IMG/VR virus record: IMGVR_UViG_3300025085_003127
Span: 1 to 27,613 of that record
Direction: 5' to 3' (one strand)
From: a virus
DNA: 27,613 nt
The position numbers and the translations under genes were made by a program. The notes beneath the pieces were generated by a model. It had not been told where the DNA came from and searched no databases. It was given only the letters and a program-made list of their open reading frames with translations. This document shows positions 8,430-16,400 of this stretch, in pieces; the stretch's first letter is position 1, and the number at the start of each line of letters is the position of its first letter.

Positions 8430-9602
8430 ATGAGAGTAGGTTTTATTGGAGTTGGTAAACTCGGAAAAGATGCGGCCGAGGTAATGGCAGAAAAACATGA
8501 CGTTATAGGATATGACATAAGTGAGGTACAACCTGAAAATTTTGCAATGGTCCCAACAATTAAGGACGCATGTGAGGATAGGGAATTAATTTTCATTGCT
8601 GTCCCAACACCACACCATCCAGACTATGATGGAAGGTACCCAACATCACATTTAGAAAATAAGGACTTTAATTACGACATAGTAAAAGAAGTCCTGACAG
8701 AGGTAAATAAACACGTTTCAAAAGATCAACTTATTGTTTTAATCTCAACAGTCCTACCAGGTACTATTAGACGAGAATTTATTGACTTAATCCCAAACGG
8801 TAGGTTTATATATAACCCATATCTAATAGCTATGGGTACGGTAAAATGGGATATGGTAAATCCTGAAATGATCATTATCGGAACAGAAGATGGTTCCGAA
8901 ACGGGAGACGCTAAATTACTATTAGACTTCTACAAAACATTCATTAGTGAAGGTACAAGGTATGAACTTGGTACGTGGGATGAAGCTGAGGGTATTAAAA
9001 TATTTTATAACACATTCATCTCAACTAAAGTAGCACTTGTGAATATGATTCAAGATGTTGCTGAGAAATCGGGTAATATGAATGTAGATGTAGTTACTGG
9101 GGCATTAGAAAGATCTACATATAGAATATTGGGTCCTGCATATATGACAGCCGGTATGGGAGATGGAGGAGGATGTCATCCTCGTGATAATATTGCATTA
9201 AGATACATGGCTCAAGAATTGGATTTGGGATATGACTTATTCGATGCAATTATGTTGGCGAGAGAGGTACAGGCAAAAAACATTGCAACTAAATTAGTAA
9301 TTGAATCCAACATCCATAACCTACCTATAGTGATATTGGGACAATCATATAAACCTGATGTTGAGTACTTAGATGGATCCTCATCAATCTTAGTTGGTCA
9401 TTATTGTGAATCCGCATATGGTAGTAAATATAAAGTACAGTATGATTTAGAGACACCAATCAAAGGAGTTTACTTATTAGGTCATATGGGTAAACATCAC
9501 GATTATAATTTCCCCGATGGGTCTGTAGTGGTGGATCCGTGGAGATCTTTTGAAACGAATAAAAATGTAAAAATTATACATTACGGAAATACAAGAAAAT
9601 AA
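8430..9602 (+). CDS. Nucleotide-sugar (UDP-glucose/UDP-ManNAc type) 6-dehydrogenase
   Basis: These enzymes oxidise C6 of a nucleotide sugar twice, using NAD+, to give a uronic acid. The N-terminal Rossmann domain has the dinucleotide motif GVGKLG (residues 7-12), VPTPHH and STVLPGT. The central helix AEGIKIFYNTF carries Lys190 and Asn194 at the positions of the conserved active-site residues. The catalytic Cys249 lies in GDGGGCHPRDN, a variant of the usual GGSCFPKD. The C-terminal domain shows VILGQSYKPDVEYLDGSS, where the usual Arg of the D-x-R-x-S region is replaced by Gly. At 390 residues the length is normal for the family. The sugar cannot be fixed from motifs; UDP-glucose, UDP-GlcNAc and UDP-ManNAc are all possible. 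It sits directly between the putative glycosyltransferases and the carbamoyltransferase, consistent with supplying a uronate donor for the same glycan. Confidence 0.88.
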   Translation: MRVGFIGVGKLGKDAAEVMAEKHDVIGYDISEVQPENFAMVPTIKDACEDRELIFIAVPTPHHPDYDGRYPTSHLENKDFNYDIVKEVLTEVNKHVSKDQLIVLISTVLPGTIRREFIDLIPNGRFIYNPYLIAMGTVKWDMVNPEMIIIGTEDGSETGDAKLLLDFYKTFISEGTRYELGTWDEAEGIKIFYNTFISTKVALVNMIQDVAEKSGNMNVDVVTGALERSTYRILGPAYMTAGMGDGGGCHPRDNIALRYMAQELDLGYDLFDAIMLAREVQAKNIATKLVIESNIHNLPIVILGQSYKPDVEYLDGSSSILVGHYCESAYGSKYKVQYDLETPIKGVYLLGHMGKHHDYNFPDGSVVVDPWRSFETNKNVKIIHYGNTRK

Positions 9603-11264
9603 ATGTTTGTTATTGGGTTATCTTGTTACTATCACGATTCATCCTTATGTCTATTTAAAGATGGTAAATTAATATTTGCGTGCGAAGAAGAGAAATTCAC
9701 AGGTATAAAACATGACTATACTTTTCCTAAAAAAGTACTAAACTATGTAACAAAAAAGTATTCTTTAACAAAAGAAAATGTAGAGGTGGTATGTTTTTAT
9801 GAGGATGTGGAACTAAAAAATAAAAGGGTTAGAGAATATTCAAAAAAACACTTACTTAGTCATCCACTACTATCAATTAGAAGAGAATGGGAATCTTATA
9901 GAAATAGACGAGAGTTAAAAAAACTACTACCAGATATTTCTGATAATATCTTTTTCTCAAAACATCATCATTCACACTTATATTATTCATCATTCAGTTC
10001 TCCTTATAAAACCTCCGCAGTAGTTTCTATCGATGGTGTTGGAGAATACGACACAACGACCATATCTAAATATGATGGAGGAGTTTTAGACGTTGAAACC
10101 ATTTCATCTTATCCACATTCTTTAGGTTTATTTTATTCCGCAATGACCGCATTCTTAGGGTTTAGACCAAACGAGGGTGAATATAAAGTTATGGGATTAA
10201 CATCTTATGGGAATAAAACTAAGTTGGTTGAGAAGGTTAGTGAATTAATAAAATTCGAAAACGGAGAAATAAAATGTAATTTAAAATATTTTAATTGGCA
10301 TAAATCTGATAAGATTATGTACAACTATGATTTATCTGAATTATTGGGTTTACTACCAAGAACCACCGATGAAAAAATAAAAAAAATACATAAGGACTTA
10401 GCATATGCGGTTCAACATGTATATGAAAAGGTGTTGTTTGATCTTTTAGATTATGTTGGTAAAAAGTATCAGACTAGTAATTTATGTTTGGGTGGTGGAT
10501 GTGCATATAATGGATTGGCAAATGGTAAGATATATCGAAACACTGGATTTAGAAAGGTATGGGTACCACCAGCACCATCTGATGCAGGATCTTCTATAGG
10601 TTCCGTAATTAATTATTATGTTAACAATGGGGTGAATGTTAAGATACCTAATACCCCATTTTTAGGTCCATCATATACCGTAAATTCAAAATCTAAGAAA
10701 CACTTAGGTAATAGAAAAACTATGTACCTAAATAACCAAAATATATATAGAATAGTTGCCAAACAAATTAAAAAGGGTAAAGTCGTTGGTTGGTTCAGAA
10801 ATGAAATTGAATTTGGCGCAAGAGCATTAGGGAATAGATCAATTTTAGCTGACCCAACAAACCCTAAAATGAAGGATAGAATAAATAAAATGGTAAAAAG
10901 GAGGGAAGGGTTCAGACCTTTTGCACCTATGGTAACTAAAGAAAGACAACACGAATATTTTATAATGAATGACGATTTGAGATATATGAATCAAGTTGTT
11001 GAGGTTCGTAGCCAATATAAAGATGTACTTGTCTCCACAACTCATGTTGATGGTACCGCACGAGTACAAACAGTTTATAAAGATAATGATATACATAATC
11101 TTTTAAGGGAATTTGAGACTTTGACATCATATCCAATACTATTAAACACATCATTCAACATAAAAGATAAGACTATGGTACTAACACCTAAAGATGCATT
11201 AGAAACATTTGACTCAACAGACATTGATGTTTTAGTGATAGATAACTTTGTAATTTTCAAATGA
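9603..11264 (+). CDS. O-carbamoyltransferase, NodU/CmcH/TobZ family
   Basis: Members join carbamoyl phosphate and ATP to make carbamoyl-adenylate in a Kae1-like domain, then transfer the carbamoyl group to a hydroxyl of a sugar or antibiotic. Both domains are present in 553 residues. The N-terminal domain starts GLSCYYHDSSLCL and has the metal-binding HHHSH (His121, His125), SIDGVGEYD (Asp144), GEYKVMGLTSYG, LGGGCAYNG and PPAPSDAGSS (Asp327). The C-terminal YrdC-like part shows FGARALGNRSILADP, RREGFRPFAP and LLNTSFN. All expected active-site motifs are intact. It begins immediately after the dehydrogenase stop and overlaps the next small gene by ATGA. A carbamoylated sugar is the simplest product. 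An alternative is carbamoylation of hydroxymethylcytosine in phage DNA, a reaction reported for some phage enzymes of this family. Confidence 0.93.
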   Translation: MFVIGLSCYYHDSSLCLFKDGKLIFACEEEKFTGIKHDYTFPKKVLNYVTKKYSLTKENVEVVCFYEDVELKNKRVREYSKKHLLSHPLLSIRREWESYRNRRELKKLLPDISDNIFFSKHHHSHLYYSSFSSPYKTSAVVSIDGVGEYDTTTISKYDGGVLDVETISSYPHSLGLFYSAMTAFLGFRPNEGEYKVMGLTSYGNKTKLVEKVSELIKFENGEIKCNLKYFNWHKSDKIMYNYDLSELLGLLPRTTDEKIKKIHKDLAYAVQHVYEKVLFDLLDYVGKKYQTSNLCLGGGCAYNGLANGKIYRNTGFRKVWVPPAPSDAGSSIGSVINYYVNNGVNVKIPNTPFLGPSYTVNSKSKKHLGNRKTMYLNNQNIYRIVAKQIKKGKVVGWFRNEIEFGARALGNRSILADPTNPKMKDRINKMVKRREGFRPFAPMVTKERQHEYFIMNDDLRYMNQVVEVRSQYKDVLVSTTHVDGTARVQTVYKDNDIHNLLREFETLTSYPILLNTSFNIKDKTMVLTPKDALETFDSTDIDVLVIDNFVIFK

Positions 11265-11383
11265 TGATAAAAAAAATAATAGGTTGGTTTAGAAAACGAA
11301 TTGAGAAAAGAAAAAAGAAAAAACTTTTTAAAGATAAAATGAATAAGTTAAGAGAGAGAGACCCATTTTTTTACAAACATTGA
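11261..11383 (+). CDS. Very basic 40-residue protein
   Basis: This short gene fills the space between the carbamoyltransferase and the next glycosyltransferase-like gene. It begins with ATGATG, overlapping the previous stop (ATGA), and stops at TGA one base before the next ATG. The product starts MMIKKIIGWF, continues with a dense Lys/Arg helix (KRIEKRKKKKLFKDK), and ends RERDPFFYKH. The N-terminal IIGWF could be a short amphipathic or membrane-contacting segment. Exact packing against both neighbours argues that it is a real gene. The RDPF-aromatic ending is, from memory, a recurrent feature of small marine phage proteins. No function can be assigned; nucleic-acid or anionic-membrane binding is only a guess from charge. 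Confidence 0.6.
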   Translation: MMIKKIIGWFRKRIEKRKKKKLFKDKMNKLRERDPFFYKH

Positions 11384-11384
11384 T

Positions 11385-12611
11385 ATGAAGGTTGTACACA
11401 CATATGTAGATAAAATAGGTATTATATGGAAGGAATTGTTATATACTCAATACCTCAGTGCGATACTTGCAAAAAAACATTATGGTAATATATCGTTTTA
11501 TGGTGATATCGAAGAGTGTAATCAAGTAACAGATTTAGGATTACCCTATGATGAAGTAAATAACAAAATAGTAAAAAGAGAAGACTCTAAGACGTGGAGT
11601 TTACCTAAATTAAGGGTATATGAATCAATAAATGAACCCTTCTTACATATTGATACCGACACTTTATTATTTAACAAAATAATATTAGACACTTATGAAC
11701 AAGACTACCTATTCAGTCATATTGATATGCATACACCATCAGAATTGTCTAAGGACGAACTAATATCCGAACTTTACAAATATTATATCAACCCACCTTA
11801 CGAAAACCCCGAAAAGGTCAAGAACAAAAATAATTACTTCTATATCAATAAAACATATTCAAAACTATTCTTTGATTTAATTTTTTCGGAGGAAGATAAG
11901 AGTAGATTATTCGATTCTTACGGGTCTTTTGAGACTATTCCAAACATGAATATTGTTTACGTTAAAAATCATAAGTTGTTTTCTAAAGTATGTCGAGATT
12001 CCATAGATCACTATATTAAATATGGTAGTAATATAGATAAGGAGGAATACGGTTCATGTTATATTGAACAATTAATGTTACACCTTAATCTGAGAATAAT
12101 TGATAAAAACTATAAAAAATCATCAGATAAACATAGACATGTTATCTTTAATGATATACCTACGATACAGGTAGATAAATATAATAATGTACCCAACATC
12201 AACGACGTTAAATTTCCCTTTAAACTACATAACATAAAAGGTAAACACTTTAATTATGGGGGTGGTGAAGTAATAACAAAACTATCCAAAACAAAAAACT
12301 ACAATAAACTTACCAAAAAGAAAAAAATTGATAAAATTACTATTAAAGACAGAGAAAATATTTTGGATTTCTTAAACCAAGAATTTAATGGTTTTTTTCA
12401 TGCAACCTATATGAAATGGTACGACATTATACAAGTTTATGTAATTCATAAATTGAGAATGGAAGTTGGAGATGACAAAATAAGGGAAATACACAAATAC
12501 TTCAAATTGAGACACGTTAAACTCAGTTTACCATCTATTTCGGGAGGTGAGAAATTATATTCCGAATTGACGGGATTTCAATTCGATTTAAATAAAAAAA
12601 ATATCATATGA
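11385..12611 (+). CDS. Putative GT-A-type glycosyltransferase (DUF6734-like)
   Basis: This encodes 408 residues. The N-terminal ~270 residues look like a GT-A fold: a first strand MKVVHTYVD, an acceptor/donor loop, and the strand FLHIDTDTLLF with the DxD motif DTD at residues 90-92, which normally binds the metal and nucleotide sugar. Later PNMNIVYVKN and YGSCYIEQLMLHLNL fit the second half of such folds. The order resembles DUF6734 proteins found in polysaccharide clusters, but that family name is from memory. The C-terminal ~120 residues are Lys-rich and helical and unassigned. It lacks a signal peptide and transmembrane segments. It starts one base after the small basic gene and overlaps the SGNH-like gene by ATGA. 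The donor sugar and acceptor are unknown. Confidence 0.6.
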   Translation: MKVVHTYVDKIGIIWKELLYTQYLSAILAKKHYGNISFYGDIEECNQVTDLGLPYDEVNNKIVKREDSKTWSLPKLRVYESINEPFLHIDTDTLLFNKIILDTYEQDYLFSHIDMHTPSELSKDELISELYKYYINPPYENPEKVKNKNNYFYINKTYSKLFFDLIFSEEDKSRLFDSYGSFETIPNMNIVYVKNHKLFSKVCRDSIDHYIKYGSNIDKEEYGSCYIEQLMLHLNLRIIDKNYKKSSDKHRHVIFNDIPTIQVDKYNNVPNINDVKFPFKLHNIKGKHFNYGGGEVITKLSKTKNYNKLTKKKKIDKITIKDRENILDFLNQEFNGFFHATYMKWYDIIQVYVIHKLRMEVGDDKIREIHKYFKLRHVKLSLPSISGGEKLYSELTGFQFDLNKKNII

Positions 12612-13381
12612 AGAAAGTAATTGTTTCTGGTTGTAGCTTCACTTTTGAGGATTGGAATTGGCCGAAATTTTTAATAAAACATTTAAATGTAAGGAAACAA
12701 AACCTTAATAATGTTGGTATGGCATCTCAAGGAAATGGACTAATATCCAAAAAACTAATTTATGCTGTAAATAAGGAGTTGGAAACCACAAAACCTGAAG
12801 ATATCTTGGTTGGGGTTATGTGGAGTGGAGTTGATAGATTTGATTTTCATAGTGAAAATAATTATAGTAGTGATAATTGGGGTAACAATGGTCATGTTAG
12901 TCAAATTGATAACCCCACCAGTGTTGCGGTAGAAAAAAAGTGGTACTTCATAAACCCAGGTTGGGACGGATTAGTTAATCCACACCCACTTATGAAATCA
13001 TACTATGAATATTTTCATTCCGATATCGGTATGTTAGTTAATACAATACATTCTATATTATTAGTCCAATGGTACTTAAAAGAAAGGGGTGTAAAATATT
13101 TCATGACGACATTTATGGATATATTTAATCACTATCCTAAAAATATAATAGAGTCCGAGGATGTGAGACACTTATACCAATTAATAGATTTCAATAATTT
13201 CTTAGATGTTGATGGTTGTTATGAATACGTATCCAAAAATTTCCCATCAGGTATGCCTAACTCCAAAAACCCAGGTATCCACCCCTTAGAGTCGGGTCAC
13301 GAGTATTTTACTAATACAGTAATAATCCCTCACCTTAATAAAATGGGAATAAAATCAAATAGTGATAGGGACCTAATATAG
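12608..13381 (+). CDS. SGNH-hydrolase-like protein
   Basis: SGNH/GDSL proteins are esterases, deacetylases or acyltransferases that act on acyl groups of sugars and other substrates. The nucleophile block is at the very N-terminus, VIVSGCSFT with Ser10. Block II is NNVGMASQGN (Gly42, Asn43). The C-terminal block GIHPLESGHEYF supplies candidate catalytic His225 or His231. The block III region reads VGVMWSGVDRFDF, without the classical GxND Asn, and the Asp that usually sits three residues before the catalytic His is Pro222 here. The triad is therefore incomplete in its standard form. At 257 residues it is typical in length and has no secretion signal. As the last gene before the tail-fibre block, it could add or remove an acetyl group on the same glycan. 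Activity is uncertain because of the missing residues. Confidence 0.65.
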   Translation: MKKVIVSGCSFTFEDWNWPKFLIKHLNVRKQNLNNVGMASQGNGLISKKLIYAVNKELETTKPEDILVGVMWSGVDRFDFHSENNYSSDNWGNNGHVSQIDNPTSVAVEKKWYFINPGWDGLVNPHPLMKSYYEYFHSDIGMLVNTIHSILLVQWYLKERGVKYFMTTFMDIFNHYPKNIIESEDVRHLYQLIDFNNFLDVDGCYEYVSKNFPSGMPNSKNPGIHPLESGHEYFTNTVIIPHLNKMGIKSNSDRDLI

Positions 13382-13472
13382 AAAAAATATATTTAGTCCT
13401 TATAAATCTCACCAAAACCAAATTACTATTGAATTATAAAGTATTTATCTAATAAGAAAAACGTTTTTATAG
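13382..13472 (+). promoter_or_regulatory. Intergenic gap with T4-late-promoter-like element
   Basis: This 91-base gap is the longest non-coding stretch in the window and separates the glycan genes from the giant fibre gene. It contains CTTATAAATCTC, with TATAAATC at 13401-13408, one base off the T4 late promoter consensus TATAAATA. It sits 64 bases before the start codon. A second weaker TATAAAGT lies at 13435-13442. No stem-loop terminator followed by a T-run is evident. A perfect 12-base dyad (AAAAACGTTTTT, 13457-13468) lies just before the ATG. No Shine-Dalgarno sequence is visible. Late transcription of the fibre would make biological sense, but AT-rich sequence gives such matches by chance. 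Confidence 0.4.
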
Positions 13473-16400
13473 ATGAATATATTTGATCCACACATTACAG
13501 GATCCCTATCCGTTTCCGCATCTGCAGAAATACAAGGGGATTTAACAGTACAAGGAACTATCTATGGTACTGCACAGATTGACGGAAGTGTTGATAATGC
13601 AATAAGTGCATCACACGCAGCCTCATACTTACTCACATCAAGTTTTAATGATTATAAAAATACCGCAGCTACCACTGGAAGTAATGTGTTTATTGGGGAT
13701 CAAACAATTAGTGGATCGTTGTTACCTCAAGGAACACTTACTCATGATTTGGGTAGCGATACTAAAAGATGGAATGACATATATTTGGCGGGAAGTACTA
13801 TAGATTTAGGTGGTACAAAAATAACTAAGAATAGTGATGGTGACGTACAACTTCATGATAGTGGCAACACCTTAAAAAGATTAATTGCATCTGAGATCGA
13901 GTTAGGTCACGGTTCAAATAAGAAAGTTCTTAAGGTAAATAATGGTCGTTTAAAGTTAATGGCCACTAACGACAGTGATGAAGAGTTAGCTCAATTATCG
14001 GGTTCGTTCACGGGATCCTTTAGGGGAGATGGTAGTGGTTTAATTAATGTTCCTGCAAGTGGAGTTACAGGATTAAGTTTAGATAGAATTGCAAGTACAT
14101 CAGCAACCGCATCTATATCCTCAGACAGTTTGATAACCAATGTTTCAATTATACCCAGTATCACAAATACAATTGATTTAGGTGCACCCGACAAGGAGTG
14201 GAGAGACCTATATCTTTCATCAGGGTCATTATATATAAATGGACAACAAGTACTTTCAACTACAGGTACCGAATTAAGAGTTACTACGGATAGTGGTGAG
14301 TCAATAAAAATATTAGAAACGGGTTCTGATACCATTACACTACAAACTGTAGATGGTGATATTACATTAAGTTCTTCGGGAACAGGTAACATAGAATTAG
14401 ATGCGCCCATACAAATAACGTCGGGTAATAAAATAATATCTTCTGACGGAAACTCAATTGTTTTCGGTAACGGAATGATTGTTACCGGTAGTATAGAATT
14501 AACGGGAACCGTTGATGGAGTTGATGTTGCATCTTTAAATTCTGATGTAGAGGCGATACTTTCATCTTCGGAAGCAGACAAGAACTCATTCGCAGAAATT
14601 GTGGGACTTATTAATAGTGTAGATACGGAAAATGACGAATCATTTGCAGCACACTACACAGCAAGTAATAATAGGTTAAGTTCACTTGAAACAACTTCAG
14701 GTTCACACGATGGTAGGTTAGATAGTTTAGAGACTTTCTCCACCAATATCAATACAACTATAAAAAGTAAATTAAATACAGAAAATGTTGTTTCAGGTTC
14801 TGAATTTAAACTAAATGAGTCATCACCTATCACACAATATGTTGATGTTAAAATAACTCAAATTAGTGGGGTGTATTATATAGATGGTATTCAGAGACAA
14901 ACCATATCATTGGCAAAAGGACTAATATATAGGTTTGACGTATCTGACTCATCAGTTTCATCACACCCATTTAGATTCTCAACAGATTCTAACAACCAGA
15001 CACAATATACAAATGGTGTAACCACTAGTGGTTCACAAGGTTCTTCGGGATCCTATGTTCAAATTGTGGTGAATCAAGACACACCATCCACAATCTATTA
15101 CTATTGTACTAATCATGGTGGTATGGGTGGAAAAGTTTTTGTGGGAGGTGCTGGAGATACTGACGGTATAGTTGAAGGTTCGGGTAACTTATATTATACA
15201 GACGCGAGAGTAAAAACCAAATTGAATACGGAAACCGTCATTAGTAGTTCCATACAAGTGGATATTACAGGAACAACTAATTATAACTTGGTTGATGGTA
15301 GGTTAGACAGTGTAGAATCCTTTACCGCAAGTATCGATGACACATACGCAACTGATACTGATGTAACAACACTTAGGACTGATCTAAACACTTACACTTC
15401 ATCCAACGATTCAACTAACACATCACAAAACAATAGGTTAGATAGTATTGAATCAGAAACAGGTAGTTATTTAAGTTCTAACAATCTTTCTGATTTGGAA
15501 GGTAGAGCCGATTCCTTAGAATCCTTTACTGCAAGTATTGATAATACATATGCAACCGACTTGGATGTTACCAATTTAAGAGGTGATTTAAATACTTATA
15601 CATCATCTAATGATTCAACTAACACATCACAAAACAATAGGTTAGGTTCTTTAGAAACCAAAACTGGTAGTTTAAATACAGATATATCTAATCTAAGGGG
15701 TGACTTAAACACTTACACTTCGTCCAACGAAACAGATAAACAAGGTTTAAATAATAGGTTGGATTCTTTAGAGACAAAATCAGGTAGTTTAGATGGTGAT
15801 ATTAGTGGTTTGGATGGTAGAGTTGATTCTTTAGAGTCATTCACAGCAAGTATAGACGACACATACGCAACCGATACTGATGTAACTAATTTAAGTAATA
15901 GGTTAGATTCGGTCGAAACTAAAACAGGTAGTTTAGATACCACTAATACAACACAAAATAATAGATTAGATTCTATTGAAACAAAAACGGGAAGTTTAAA
16001 TATAGATGTAAGTAATTTAGAAGGTAGAGCGGATTCATTAGAATCATTCACTGCGAGTATTGACGATACTTATGCAACCGATACTGATGTGACAACACTT
16101 AGGAATGATTTAAACACTTACACCTCGTCTAATAACACTACCAACACAAACCAAGATCTTAGATTGGTTTCTTTGGAGACTGAAAGTGGTAGTATTAGAA
16201 CCACATTTAATTCATATACATCTTCTAATGATAGTACTAACACAACCCAAAATAATAGGTTAAATAGTATAGAAACGACAAGTGGTTCACACGACGGAAG
16301 GTTAGATAGTTTAGAAACTAAAACGGGAAGTTTAAACGGTGATATCACAGGTTTAGACGGTAGATTAGACACAATAGAAGGTGGTTTAGAATTTACAGGG

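Noticed and set aside
13457-13468. Perfect 12-base dyad AAAAACGTTTTT before the giant fibre start
   Set aside because: It has no loop, so it cannot form a terminator hairpin, and it is short and AT-rich. An operator role cannot be supported.
13991-14581. Long minus-strand open frame (196 residues) opposite the fibre gene
   Set aside because: The product is a Ser/Pro/Val-rich mirror of the fibre coding sequence with no domain. Similar open frames lie opposite other repeat parts of the gene (15713-16051, 16118-16591, 17288-17692), as expected from its biased codon use.
15300-16380. Possible CRISPR array, because of regularly repeated short sequences
   Set aside because: The repeats are in frame, imperfect, unevenly spaced and encode a coiled-coil segment of the fibre. 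No leader or cas gene is present.
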